Below, piece after piece: positions 44,670-54,067 of a stretch of DNA of 64,000 nucleotides. Origin of the DNA: Candidatus Planktophila sp. (GTDB lineage: Bacteria > Actinomycetota > Actinomycetes > Nanopelagicales > Nanopelagicaceae); the NCBI GenBank assembly GCA_030681675.1, contig JAUXRP010000003.1, positions 1 through 64,000 of the forward strand. Direction: 5' to 3'. A program made the translations under genes and the position numbers. Positions within the stretch are counted from its first letter, which is position 1. Each line of letters begins with the position of its first letter. Under the pieces are notes generated by a model. The model ran no database searches and had not been told where the DNA came from. It saw only the letters and a list, made by a program, of their open reading frames with translations.

Positions 44670-44741
44670 CTGGGGTACCAGGACTCGAACCTAGACTTAC
44701 TGAACCAGAATCAGCAGGGCTGCCAATTACCCCATACCCCA
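44670..44741 (-). tRNA. tRNA-Gln (CTG)
   Basis: This is a 72-nt cloverleaf on the minus strand with acceptor TGGGGTA/TACCCCA and discriminator G. The D arm is GGG...CCC, and the anticodon stem GCTGA/TCAGT holds loop TTCTGGT, giving anticodon CTG. CCA is not encoded. It lies 30 bp after gltX. Because most actinobacteria make Gln-tRNA by amidation, GltX may charge both of these tRNAs with glutamate. Confidence 0.95.
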
Positions 44742-44771
44742 TTACTTCAAGCGAGAAGAATACCGTATTGA

Positions 44772-46241
44772 TTAGAGGGTCAACGCCGCCGAAATTCGAG
44801 CTAAAGAAGCCTCTTTGCCCAGCAACTCCATAGATTCAAAGAGTGGCGGAGAAATTGAACTTCCAGTTGTAGCAATACGGACTGCACCAAATGCGATGCG
44901 TGGTTTCAATCCCATCTCATCGATTAATGAAGTGCGAAGAGCGCCTTCAATAGCAGTATGTGACCAATCAATAATTGGTTCAAGCTCTTTAAGAGCGCGC
45001 CTAAGCACATCTTTAGCACCAGGTTCAGTAACTTTAGCAACGCTATCGGCTTCTATTTCAAATTTCTCGTCAAAGAGAAATTTAAGCATTGCAGGTATTT
45101 CACTAAACATGATGATTCGCTCTTGAATGATAGGCAGTGCAGCCTTAACGAGTGAGACCTCAGCCGGCGTACCGGTAATAATTTTGGATTTAATCAGAAA
45201 AGGCAAAGCCCACTTCAAAAACTCATCGATAGTCAATGCTCTAATCTTGTCACCATTTATAGCTTCAAGTTTCTTCATATCGAATTTAGCCGGTGAGCTA
45301 TTTACCTTTTCAACCGTAAAGAGTTGGCATAACTCTTTCATAGTCAGGTCTTCGCGATCATCACCAGGTGACCAGCCAAGTAATGCCAAATAATTACAGA
45401 TTGCCTCCGGTAAGAAACCCTTGTCTCTATACCAAGCAATTGATACTTCACCATTTCGCTTTGATAATTTAGCGTTATCGGAGCCCATCACAAAGGGAAG
45501 ATGGGCAAAGATTGGGTAATCTTCTAGCGCAACATGCATCGCCTGATAAACTCGAATCTGACGAGGTGTCGAAGAGAGTAAATCCTCGCCACGTAAAACA
45601 TGTGTGACCTTCATCAAAATATCATCAACTGCAACAGCCAATGTATATAGAGGCGAACCATCGGCCCGCACTAAAACAAAGTCCGGAACAAATTTGTGAT
45701 CAAAGGCCATCTCACCGCGAATCAAATCAGTAAAGGTGGTTTCGCCTTCAGGCATGCGCATTCGTACAACGGCGGCACGACCCTCTGTAATAAAATCGGC
45801 TACTTGATCTGGGGTTAAGTCTCGACATCGTCCGTTATAGCCAGGGGCTTGATTTGACGCTCTTTGTGTCTCGCGCACCGCCTCCAGCTCATCCGGTGTG
45901 CAGTAACAGAAATAAGCATCTTTTTGCTCAATGAACTTCGCCGCCCAATACGAATAAATATCTAAACGCTGTGATTGTAAGTAAGGGCCGTTATCCCCGC
46001 CAACTTCTGGGCCTTCGTCCCAATTGAGTCCAAGCCATTTGAGCGTATCAATTGCGGCATTTATGTACTCATCTGTTACGCGAGTCGTATCAGTATCTTC
46101 AATACGAAAGAGGAAAGTTCCACCTGTGTGGCGAGCGTAAGCCCAATCAAATAACGCTGTTCGGATGTTACCAACATGCAAATCTCCAGTTGGGGATGGT
46201 GCGAATCGAACTTTGATTTGTTTTCCTACTGTTGTGCTCAA
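44772..46241 (-). CDS. gltX: Glutamyl-tRNA synthetase
   Basis: This 489-residue class I synthetase has the HIGH-type motif PSPTGDLHVGNIRTALF at the N-terminus and the KMSKS-type motif AKLSKRNGEVS. The CYCTPDELEAVR region and the helical anticodon-binding C-terminal domain (from about 310) are also present. It is probably non-discriminating. It overlaps the upstream FAH-family gene by 4 bp and is followed by tRNA-Gln and tRNA-Glu. Confidence 0.95.
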   Translation of the reverse strand: MSTTVGKQIKVRFAPSPTGDLHVGNIRTALFDWAYARHTGGTFLFRIEDTDTTRVTDEYINAAIDTLKWLGLNWDEGPEVGGDNGPYLQSQRLDIYSYWAAKFIEQKDAYFCYCTPDELEAVRETQRASNQAPGYNGRCRDLTPDQVADFITEGRAAVVRMRMPEGETTFTDLIRGEMAFDHKFVPDFVLVRADGSPLYTLAVAVDDILMKVTHVLRGEDLLSSTPRQIRVYQAMHVALEDYPIFAHLPFVMGSDNAKLSKRNGEVSIAWYRDKGFLPEAICNYLALLGWSPGDDREDLTMKELCQLFTVEKVNSSPAKFDMKKLEAINGDKIRALTIDEFLKWALPFLIKSKIITGTPAEVSLVKAALPIIQERIIMFSEIPAMLKFLFDEKFEIEADSVAKVTEPGAKDVLRRALKELEPIIDWSHTAIEGALRTSLIDEMGLKPRIAFGAVRIATTGSSISPPLFESMELLGKEASLARISAALTL

Positions 46242-47023
46242 TTTCTACTCACTTTATTAGTTAGTTCGCCGAGGCCTTCAATGCTCATTGTTGCGGTGCC
46301 GCCAGCGATCATCGGGCCAATTCCTGCTGGAGTGCCGGTCAAAATAATATCTCCCGGCAGGAGCGTCATGACTCGAGTTACAAAGTTAATTATCTCTGGC
46401 ACTTTAAAGATCATCTCGTTTAAGTGTGCCGATTGTTTTATTTCGCCGTTGACTCTGGCAGTTATCAACTGTGTTCCAGGAATAAAATCAGTATCTATCC
46501 ATGGGCCTATGGGACAGAAAGTGTCGAAGCCTTTAGCCCGGGTCCACTGGCCATCTTTCTTTTGCAAGTCACGAGCGGTGACATCATTTGCAATTGTGTA
46601 ACCGAAGATCACATCATTAACGCGCACTTGTGGAACATCTCTGCAGAGTCGACCGATAACTATCGCAAGCTCAGACTCATGATCTACTCGCTCTGACATA
46701 TCTGGCCAGACAATTGTGTCGTTGGGACCGATCACCGAGGTATTTGGCTTTAAAAAGATTATCGGCTCATCTGGAACTACGCCGCCCATTTCAGCTGCAT
46801 GATCGGCGTAGTTCTTGCCAATGCAGACAACTTTGGAGCGCGGAATAACTGGCGCTAAGAGGCGAACTTTAGTGAGAGCAATTGTCGCTGCACTTTTTTG
46901 AACTCCAGAGTAAATCGGATCACCCGTTATGACGTGGATCAGTCCATCCTCTTCTAAAACCCCAAAAAGTGGATCAGTGCCAAGACCAGAATCGGGACCG
47001 GGAGAGAAACGAACAATGCGCAT
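46238..47023 (-). CDS. Fumarylacetoacetate hydrolase-family protein
   Basis: This 261-residue FAH-fold protein shows the metal-site motifs VCIGKNYADHAAEMG, EPIIFLKPNTSVIGP, DHESELAIVIG and the C-terminal PGDIILTGTPAGIGPM. The family includes 2-hydroxyhepta-2,4-diene-1,7-dioate isomerase, acylpyruvase and oxaloacetate decarboxylase; the substrate cannot be told. The FAH-gltX order is also seen in mycobacteria, so it is a conserved neighbourhood and not a catabolic cluster. Confidence 0.9.
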   Translation of the reverse strand: MRIVRFSPGPDSGLGTDPLFGVLEEDGLIHVITGDPIYSGVQKSAATIALTKVRLLAPVIPRSKVVCIGKNYADHAAEMGGVVPDEPIIFLKPNTSVIGPNDTIVWPDMSERVDHESELAIVIGRLCRDVPQVRVNDVIFGYTIANDVTARDLQKKDGQWTRAKGFDTFCPIGPWIDTDFIPGTQLITARVNGEIKQSAHLNEMIFKVPEIINFVTRVMTLLPGDIILTGTPAGIGPMIAGGTATMSIEGLGELTNKVSRN

Positions 47024-47039
47024 TGGGCGATTCTATCGC

Positions 47040-48317
47040 CTACTCGTGGTCCTCAATCTCAACATCTAAACGCTCAATTAAAACGCTACTAATTCTGCGG
47101 CGGCGACCGAGTGGGCGTTCAGATGTAACCGACCAGCCATTAAGTGAGATTGTGCTACCCGCGATTGGAACTCGTCCAAGCTTTTGTGCCATTAGCCCAC
47201 CAATAGTGTCAACATTGTCGAAATCAGATTCGCTAATTTCAATCTTTAACTCAGCTGCTAGATCTTGGATGTGCAACGTAGCATTTGCACGAGCTTTATC
47301 AGGTGTTAGCCACGTAAAGTGATCTTCACCATCGTCGAACTCATCCTCGATTTCTCCAACAATCTCTTCAATAATATCCTCAATAGTAATAATTCCGGCA
47401 GTTCCACCATATTCATCGACAACGACTGCTAAGTGAATTTGATTTCTTTGCATCTCTTTTAAGAGTTCATCGGCCATCTTTATTTCTGGGATAAAGTTAG
47501 CAGGGCGCATATGCTGTTCAATACTTTCACTCTGTTCGGCTTCATGATGATCCAAAGCGCGCTTAGCTAAATCTTTAACATACACGATTCCAATAATATT
47601 GTCGGGACCTGTTCCAACCACTGGAATTCTAGAAAAACCAGAGCGTAAGGCGAGAGATAGACCTTGACGTAAAGTTTTATCCTTCTCAATCCAGACCATT
47701 TCAGTTCGAGGCACCATTAATTCACGTACTAATGTATCTCCGAGCTCAAAAACTGAGTGAATCATCTCGTGTTCATTAGATTCAACAAGACCCCGCTCGT
47801 GAGCCTGATCCACTAAATCACGCAACTCAGCCTCTGAAGTAAATGGGCCGGAGCGAAAACCTTTGCCTGGAGTGATTGCATTTCCAACGGTAATGAGAAG
47901 TTTTGTGACTGGACCTAAAATGAATGCCAGTCCATAAGCCACAATGATTCCGTAGCGAGCATATTTATGGGGTTGCTGTTTGCCTAAAGTCCGTGGACCC
48001 ACACCAACTACTACATACGACAGAACGACCATAATCAAAACCGTGAGTGCCATTGCCTGAGCTGATGGATAGTTTCGAAGAAAAATCGAGGCAAGCAATA
48101 CCGTCGCAGTTAATTCACACAGTTTGCGTACGAGCAGAATTACGTTCAAGTAACGAGCTGGTTGAGCACTGTACTTGCGCAGTAATGCACCACCGCGCTT
48201 GCCTTCTAGCTCTTCGACAACGATTCGTGAAATTGAAGTAAGTGCTGCTTCACTCGCTGCAAGAAAGCCGGCAAAGGCTAATAACGCGATGATGCTGATA
48301 ATTGCGATCGGACTCAT
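47040..48317 (-). CDS. CNNM/CorC-type membrane protein with CBS pair (DUF21)
   Basis: This 425-residue protein has an N-terminal DUF21 membrane domain of three or four segments (about 1-140), then two CBS domains ([16 protein letters not shown] at about 198 and [13 protein letters not shown] further on). A C-terminal CorC/HlyC domain follows, with [22 protein letters not shown] and [11 protein letters not shown]. Related proteins take part in Mg2+/Co2+ efflux. It overlaps ybeY by 4 bp, as is usual in actinobacteria. Confidence 0.92.
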   Translation of the reverse strand: MSPIAIISIIALLAFAGFLAASEAALTSISRIVVEELEGKRGGALLRKYSAQPARYLNVILLVRKLCELTATVLLASIFLRNYPSAQAMALTVLIMVVLSYVVVGVGPRTLGKQQPHKYARYGIIVAYGLAFILGPVTKLLITVGNAITPGKGFRSGPFTSEAELRDLVDQAHERGLVESNEHEMIHSVFELGDTLVRELMVPRTEMVWIEKDKTLRQGLSLALRSGFSRIPVVGTGPDNIIGIVYVKDLAKRALDHHEAEQSESIEQHMRPANFIPEIKMADELLKEMQRNQIHLAVVVDEYGGTAGIITIEDIIEEIVGEIEDEFDDGEDHFTWLTPDKARANATLHIQDLAAELKIEISESDFDNVDTIGGLMAQKLGRVPIAGSTISLNGWSVTSERPLGRRRRISSVLIERLDVEIEDHE

Positions 48318-48751
48318 TGTGTTTTCTTCCAGTTTTCTACTATCTCCTCTTGCAGGGAAAACATAATTCGCTCTTCATCTGGTTCTGCATGGTCATAACC
48401 AACTATGTGTAACAGGCCGTGAACCGCCAAAATATAAATTTCATGTTCGGTAGTATGCCCAGCTGCTTGTGCTTGGGTCGCGGCAAAGAGTGGACTAATC
48501 ATAATATCGCCAAGAGTTACGACATCCCCATCATTTTCTGGCATATCCATAGGAAAAGAGAGAACATCAGTACTGCCGAGTTCATTCATCCATTTATTAT
48601 GCAGTTCGCTCATGTATTCATCATCAATAAAACCAACGCTTAAATCACAATCTGCGTTGAGATTGAGTTTGGTCATAGCAAACAAAAGTAGCGAAGTTAC
48701 TTCACTTGAAGGAACTAACTGCCCTGAGGAATTTGTGACTTCAATACTCAT
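48314..48751 (-). CDS. ybeY: Endoribonuclease YbeY
   Basis: This 145-residue YbeY acts in 16S rRNA 3' maturation and ribosome quality control. The zinc motif is HGLLHIVGYDHAEPDEE (H-x3-H-x5-H), and the N-terminal DVLSFPMD motif is present. It directly abuts phoH (stop to start 48751/48752) and overlaps the CBS gene. Confidence 0.94.
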   Translation of the reverse strand: MSIEVTNSSGQLVPSSEVTSLLLFAMTKLNLNADCDLSVGFIDDEYMSELHNKWMNELGSTDVLSFPMDMPENDGDVVTLGDIMISPLFAATQAQAAGHTTEHEIYILAVHGLLHIVGYDHAEPDEERIMFSLQEEIVENWKKTQ

Positions 48752-49732
48752 TTATTGCCGAATCGGACGAATTGAATGGCGCTGCTCATCAAAGAGTTCA
48801 TAAGCCTTAACAATGTCTCCTATTAAACGATGGCGAACTACGTCCTCGGCCGTTAATTCGAGGAAGGCTATGTCGTCGATATCGTCCAAAATATCTCTAA
48901 CTACGCGCAAACCAGAGTGTTGTCCGTTAGGCAGGTCAATTTGCGTAACATCTCCAGTAATAACCATCTTTGAACCAAATCCCAATCGAGTCAAAAACAT
49001 TTTCATCTGTTCAGGCGTGGTGTTTTGCGCTTCATCTAGGATAATAAAGGCATCATTCAAGGAACGCCCGCGCATATATGCAAGTGGTGCAACTTCAATT
49101 ACTCCAGTTTGCATTAATCGAGGCACTGTTTCTAAATCAATCATGTCGTGCAGAGCATCGAATAGAGGGCGTAAGTACGGATCGATTTTCTCACTGAGCG
49201 TACCCGGTAGGAAACCTAAATGCTCCCCTGCCTCAACTGCAGGTCGAGTCAAAATAATTCGATTGACACTTTTGTTGTGCAACGCCGCGATCGCCATGGC
49301 CATCGCCAGATATGTTTTACCAGTACCCGCAGGTCCTATTCCAAAAGTTATGGTGTGATTATCAATCGCATCTACATATCGCTTTTGATTTGCCGTCTTT
49401 GGGCGAATCGTGCGGCCTCTATTAGTTAAGATATTAAGCGATAGAACTTCAGCTGGATGATCAACTGGTTTACTTTCGAGCATTGCAATTGAGCGATTAA
49501 CGGAATCAACGGTCAAAATATTTCCTGATCGAATTACTACCATGAGCTCTACGAAGAGATTTTCCAGATTGCTACAATCAAAGTGTGGACCTCGTAATGT
49601 AATTTCATTTCCGCGGACCGTGATATTTACCGAAGGAAATGCCGCTTCGATTGCCCGTAAGTTGTCATCGTGTGGGCCAATTAATGCGACCATAGGAATG
49701 GCGATTGGTACGGTGATTAATATTCGCTCCAT
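48752..49732 (-). CDS. phoH: PhoH-family ATPase
   Basis: This 326-residue PhoH-like P-loop protein has Walker A GPAGTGKTYLAMAMAI (about 136-151) and Walker B IILDEAQNTTPEQMKMFLTR. A short N-terminal KH-like region (VNITVRGNEITLRGP) is present. It forms the phoH-ybeY pair typical of RNA metabolism. An 18-bp gap separates it from the HIT gene. Confidence 0.93.
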   Translation of the reverse strand: MERILITVPIAIPMVALIGPHDDNLRAIEAAFPSVNITVRGNEITLRGPHFDCSNLENLFVELMVVIRSGNILTVDSVNRSIAMLESKPVDHPAEVLSLNILTNRGRTIRPKTANQKRYVDAIDNHTITFGIGPAGTGKTYLAMAMAIAALHNKSVNRIILTRPAVEAGEHLGFLPGTLSEKIDPYLRPLFDALHDMIDLETVPRLMQTGVIEVAPLAYMRGRSLNDAFIILDEAQNTTPEQMKMFLTRLGFGSKMVITGDVTQIDLPNGQHSGLRVVRDILDDIDDIAFLELTAEDVVRHRLIGDIVKAYELFDEQRHSIRPIRQ

Positions 49733-49750
49733 GTGAGGCTAAATCTATCT

Positions 49751-50098
49751 TTAACCAGGTGGCCAGGCCAGCGAGCGACCACCAAGAAGATGAAGATGGG
49801 CGTGGAAGACGCTCTGACCAGCCTCTGCACCAGTGTTAAAGACGTTTCGGTAGCCCACAAGGCCTCTTTCACTGGCTATCTGCGCGGCCGCGGTGAAAAG
49901 CTCGGCGGTAATAGTTGGTGAGATTCGAGCTAGGGCCGCTGCGTTTTCTACATGCAACTTCGGAACAATCAAGACATGGGTTGGAGCTTGTGGGTTAATG
50001 TCGTTAAAAGCCAGAACGTTTTCACTGCTAAATATGATATCTGCCGGAATCTCGCCGGTGATTATTCGGCAAAAGAGACAGGTTGAATCTAAATCCAC
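49751..50098 (-). CDS. HIT-family nucleotide hydrolase/transferase
   Basis: This 115-residue protein has CLFCRIITGEIPADI at the N-terminus (a Cys pair of the Zn type), THVLIVPKLHVENA and the HIT motif FHAHLHLLGG. It is probably a HinT-like purine nucleotide phosphoramidase. It lies 4 bp downstream of rsmE in the usual actinobacterial order. Confidence 0.93.
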   Translation of the reverse strand: MDLDSTCLFCRIITGEIPADIIFSSENVLAFNDINPQAPTHVLIVPKLHVENAAALARISPTITAELFTAAAQIASERGLVGYRNVFNTGAEAGQSVFHAHLHLLGGRSLAWPPG

Positions 50099-50102
50099 GT
50101 AA

Positions 50103-50813
50103 TCACCATACCTTGAGAAGTGCAGATACGGCGGCGACCGCGGCGATTCCGGCGTGCGCTGAGCGCAGAATTGGGCGGCCCATTAACGCAACCTTAGCGC
50201 CGGCCTCTTTGAATGCTTCGAGTTCGGTTGAGGTGATTCCGCCTTCTGGGCCGATAATTATTAGTAAGTGTGCAACGTTATGCGATGAGATGCAGTCGCT
50301 GAGCTTTACATCACTGCTTTCGTGAAAGGCAATTGCTAAATCACTTAACTTTATTGCTTCGCAAATCTGCTCAGTGGTAGCGATATCGGTGACTTCAGGA
50401 ATCCGTAATCGACGCGACTGTTTGCTGGCTTCGCGCGCAGTAACTGAAAACTTTTCAGATACTTTCCCAATACTTCGAGCCGCAGCCCAAGGGACGATTC
50501 GATCAACGCCGGCTTCAGTTAATAGCTCAATCGCCTCTTTAGCACGATCACTTTTAGGCAACGCTTGCACAACAGTAATAGTTGTTGCAAGCGCCTCTTG
50601 AAAACCAGTTGCAATCACTTCAACTTCCATTGACTTTTTCCTTATGGCAAATGCTTTTACTTGGCTCCAAGCACCTGTGCCATCAGCGAGCATAAAAACA
50701 TCGCCTGCAGCAATACGTAGAACTCGGATAGCGTGGTTAGCATCTTCGTTATTGAACTCGTAACTTTGCCCAACTTTCGTGGGAAGATTATCTACAAAAA
50801 ATAGAGTTAACAT
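50103..50813 (-). CDS. rsmE: 16S rRNA m3U1498 methyltransferase RsmE
   Basis: This 236-residue SPOUT-fold enzyme has an N-terminal PUA-like part (NHAIRVLRIAAGD), the central VVQALPKSDRAKEAIELLTEAGVDRIVPW, and the SAM-binding knot IIGPEGGITSTELEAF with LGRPILR-like LMGRPILRSAHAGIAA. It shares one base with dnaJ. Confidence 0.94.
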   Translation of the reverse strand: MLTLFFVDNLPTKVGQSYEFNNEDANHAIRVLRIAAGDVFMLADGTGAWSQVKAFAIRKKSMEVEVIATGFQEALATTITVVQALPKSDRAKEAIELLTEAGVDRIVPWAAARSIGKVSEKFSVTAREASKQSRRLRIPEVTDIATTEQICEAIKLSDLAIAFHESSDVKLSDCISSHNVAHLLIIIGPEGGITSTELEAFKEAGAKVALMGRPILRSAHAGIAAVAAVSALLKVW

Positions 50814-51913
50814 TATTTAGTAAATGCACCTTTAATTTTAGAAAAGATTCCACCATCATGGCTCTTCACATGGGCATCCCCGGCGCTTTCCCCACGTAAT
50901 CGTGCGAACTTCTTTAAAAGCTCCTCTTCCTCACGGCTCAATTTAGTTGGAGTAGCAACCTCAATATGAACAATTAAATCTCCTCGACCACCATTGCGAA
51001 GTCGACCCATTCCTTTACCTTTTATTACTACCGGTGCGCCATTTTGCGTCCCAGCTTTAATGTGCACATCTACCGGACCATCCAAGGATTCGACACTAAC
51101 TTTTGTGCCTAACGCTGCAGCGCTCATTGAAATCGATAAGGACATGTGCAACGTATCTCTATCCCGGATTAAATATTCATGTTCGATCTCAACTATTTCA
51201 ACATAGACATCGCCAGCGGGTCCGCCGCCATGTCCCACTTCTCCACGTCCAGATAGTTGAATTCGATTTCCTGTTTCAACTCCTGCAGGAATTTTGACGT
51301 GTAAATCTTGGCGAGCACGTACTCGACCTTCGCCGGCACATTCGCGGCAAGGGTTGGCGATGATGCTTCCATAACCAGAGCATGGACGACATGGGCGCGA
51401 TGTCATTACCTGGCCAATAACAGAGCGAACCACATGCTGGGTTTCACCGCGACCTTTACAGACATTACACATGGTTGGTTGCTCGCCATCTATGCCACCG
51501 CTGCCTTCACATTTAGGGCAGACAATCGCACTTTCAACACTTATGTCACGTTCCACACCAAAGCAGGCTTCATGCAAAGTAACTTCAATTCGAATGAGTG
51601 AGTCTTGACCTGCACGCATACGTGGACGAGGACCACGTGAACCACCACCACCAAAGAATGCATCCATGATGTCACTAAATCCGCCACCAAAGTTAGCTCC
51701 ACCAAAGTTGGTTCCGCCCATATCGTAGTTCTGACGTTTCTGTGGATCACTCAACGTTTCATAAGAGGCAGTGATCTCTTTGAACTTATCTTGAACCGCT
51801 GGATCTGGATTAACATCCGGGTGAAGTTCACGGGCTAACTTGCGATATGCCCGCTTAATTTCATCGGCCGATGCTTCACGCGAGACCCCTAAAGTTTGGT
51901 AATGATCTGCCAC
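50813..51913 (-). CDS. dnaJ: Chaperone DnaJ
   Basis: This 366-residue DnaJ has a J domain at 1-65 with the HPD motif in ELHPDVNPD and a Gly/Phe-rich linker. The four zinc-finger repeats are CPKCEGSG, CNVCKGRG, CRPCSGYG and CRECAGEG, and the C-terminal substrate domains follow. It is downstream of hrcA with no gap, so HrcA is likely to control it. It is the HrcA-linked DnaJ2 type of actinobacteria. Confidence 0.96.
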   Translation of the reverse strand: MADHYQTLGVSREASADEIKRAYRKLARELHPDVNPDPAVQDKFKEITASYETLSDPQKRQNYDMGGTNFGGANFGGGFSDIMDAFFGGGGSRGPRPRMRAGQDSLIRIEVTLHEACFGVERDISVESAIVCPKCEGSGGIDGEQPTMCNVCKGRGETQHVVRSVIGQVMTSRPCRPCSGYGSIIANPCRECAGEGRVRARQDLHVKIPAGVETGNRIQLSGRGEVGHGGGPAGDVYVEIVEIEHEYLIRDRDTLHMSLSISMSAAALGTKVSVESLDGPVDVHIKAGTQNGAPVVIKGKGMGRLRNGGRGDLIVHIEVATPTKLSREEEELLKKFARLRGESAGDAHVKSHDGGIFSKIKGAFTK

Positions 51914-52927
51914 TTATGCACCTTCGTTTATGTATCGTCCGACATATCTGGCAACTGCCGATACTGCTGCCATTGAACCTGCGTAATCCATACGTGTGGG
52001 CCCAATAATTCCAAGGGCACCTAGTGGTACATCATCGGATCCATAACCAACGGCCACTAAAGATGTCGAGCGAAGATTCACATCCTGTTGTTCGCCACCG
52101 ATGCGTACTTTAATACTTTGGCCAGCATCGCCTAGCAAGCGAAGTAAAACAACTTGCTCCTCTAAGGCCTCTAAGACCGGATGCATAGTGGTTGAAAAAT
52201 CCTCTTGAAACCTTGCTAAGTTTGCAGTTCCGGCTAAAACTATCTTCTCTTCATGACGTTCCATCGCCATTTCAATAACCGATGACATAACAATTGCAAC
52301 GTTCTTACGATCACTGTGTGAATAACTTTCCAGAATCCCGCTAATGCGGTCGGCAACATCGGGTAAACGATGTCCCATCATTTGTGTATTTAGCTGCGCG
52401 CGCAAGGTTTGCAGAAAATGCTCAGATACATCTTCTGCTAATTCAATTACTCGTTGCTCTATTCTTCCTGCATCGGTAATCAGTACCATCATGAGCCGTG
52501 CTGGGGTTAGGGAGACTAATTCGATATGTCGGACCCGTGATTTAACCATCGACGGATACTGCACCACTGCCACTTGTTTAGTTACATCTGCCAGTAAGCG
52601 AACTGTCCTCATCACAACATCATCTAAATCTAAGGCTCCTTCTAAGAAAACCTCAATGGCTCGACGCTCAGCACTAGATAAAGGTTTAACTTCAGCTAAC
52701 TTATCAACGAAGACTCGGTAACCTCGATCTGTAGGAATCCGACCAGCACTTGTATGTGGCTGGGTGATCAAGCCTTCCTCCTCTAAGACCGCCATTTCAT
52801 TGCGAATAGTGGCCGGGGAGATACCTAAACCATGACGATCTGCGATGGATTTTGAGCCGACAGGCTCCTGCGTTGCGACATATTCGTCGACAATTGCACG
52901 GAGGATTTCTAGACGGCGTGATGACAT
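51914..52927 (-). CDS. hrcA: Heat-inducible transcription repressor HrcA
   Basis: This 337-residue HrcA starts [21 protein letters not shown], with a winged helix ([20 protein letters not shown]) and the [23 protein letters not shown]-terminus. It normally represses chaperone genes at CIRCE sites. No CIRCE inverted repeat is seen in the 16 bp before its start, so its own operon may be controlled from further upstream. Confidence 0.95.
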   Translation of the reverse strand: MSSRRLEILRAIVDEYVATQEPVGSKSIADRHGLGISPATIRNEMAVLEEEGLITQPHTSAGRIPTDRGYRVFVDKLAEVKPLSSAERRAIEVFLEGALDLDDVVMRTVRLLADVTKQVAVVQYPSMVKSRVRHIELVSLTPARLMMVLITDAGRIEQRVIELAEDVSEHFLQTLRAQLNTQMMGHRLPDVADRISGILESYSHSDRKNVAIVMSSVIEMAMERHEEKIVLAGTANLARFQEDFSTTMHPVLEALEEQVVLLRLLGDAGQSIKVRIGGEQQDVNLRSTSLVAVGYGSDDVPLGALGIIGPTRMDYAGSMAAVSAVARYVGRYINEGA

Positions 52928-52943
52928 AGTGTGGACAAGGATA

Positions 52944-54065
52944 CTAGAAAGTTATTTCTCGCACGATTCGATCTGCAATCAAGCGCCCTATAGGGGTTAA
53001 TACCACTCGATTATCTGTGATTTCTATGAATCCATTCTCACCAAAGTTGGCTAAGCGATCAATTTGCGCTGTGGAAAGTGCGTTAATCGCTAGACCCTCA
53101 CGCATGCGAATCCTCAGCATTATCGATTCGACAGTAATCTGCTCCGGCGTTAATACTTCACTCTCTGCAATCGGTGTCTCTGCGGCAAATAACTTTTGCT
53201 TATATGCCGTTGGATGTTTAATATTCCAAAACCTTTTTCCATTAATGTGTGAATGTGCACCTGGTCCTAGCCCCCACCAGTTTCTATTCTCCCAGTATGC
53301 GATATTGTGTCGGCATTCATAGTGCGGCTTTGACCAGTTAGAGAGTTCGTACCACGAGAGACCATGTGTTTGGCACACTTGATCGACAAGTAAATACATA
53401 TCGGCCATCAAATCATCATCGGGCATTGTTAAATCTCCGCGTTTAATTTGGGCCGCTAACTTTGTTCCGCTTTCAACGATTAAAGCGTATGCACTGATGT
53501 GATCGATATCTAGTGACAGGGCTGTTGTAACCGTTTCACGCCAATCATCGAGTGATTCACCGGGTGTTCCGTAAATAAGATCGACGCTGATACTTGCAAA
53601 ACCCGCAGCACGTGCCATGTCTACAGCTTGCTTTACGTTTTCGGGATTATGCGTGCGATCTAGAACAGCCAAGACATGTGGTTTAGCTGACTGCATTCCA
53701 AAAGATATTCGGTTGAAGCCAACCTCAATGTAACGGCTAAGTTTTTCAGCCGTAACCGAATCTGGATTTGCCTCTAACGTTATTTCGCAATCACTGTTCA
53801 AGCCATTGCGAGCCTTAATTGCGGCAACGACTCGGCCTAAATCATCGGCCGGCAAGAGTGATGGGGTTCCTCCCCCAAAGAAAATCGTTGGGACTTCATC
53901 TAGGGGTGCTGCATCGAGCTCTCTTAAAACCGCATCGATGTAGTCATTGCTAACAATCTCTAATGTGGCACCAACTTGAAGTTCGTTAGGAGTGTAGGTA
54001 TTAAAATCACAGTAACCACAGCGCTTAATGCAGTACGGGATATGAACATAGAAAGAGAGAGACAT
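52944..54065 (-). CDS. hemW: Heme chaperone HemW (radical SAM)
   Basis: This is a 373-residue radical SAM protein. The cluster motif is [12 protein letters not shown] (C-x3-C-x2-C) near residue 12, followed by [10 protein letters not shown] and the HemW-type C-terminal domain. HemW lacks the extra Cys of coproporphyrinogen dehydrogenase HemN (the motif ends CDFN, not CGC), so a heme-delivery role is the better call. It is 2 bp from lepA. Confidence 0.92.
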   Translation of the reverse strand: MSLSFYVHIPYCIKRCGYCDFNTYTPNELQVGATLEIVSNDYIDAVLRELDAAPLDEVPTIFFGGGTPSLLPADDLGRVVAAIKARNGLNSDCEITLEANPDSVTAEKLSRYIEVGFNRISFGMQSAKPHVLAVLDRTHNPENVKQAVDMARAAGFASISVDLIYGTPGESLDDWRETVTTALSLDIDHISAYALIVESGTKLAAQIKRGDLTMPDDDLMADMYLLVDQVCQTHGLSWYELSNWSKPHYECRHNIAYWENRNWWGLGPGAHSHINGKRFWNIKHPTAYKQKLFAAETPIAESEVLTPEQITVESIMLRIRMREGLAINALSTAQIDRLANFGENGFIEITDNRVVLTPIGRLIADRIVREITF

Positions 54066-54067
54066 AG

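Noticed and set aside
52928-52943. CIRCE operator before hrcA
   Set aside because: The gap to hemW is only 16 bp and lacks the TTAGCACTC/GAGTGCTAA repeat.
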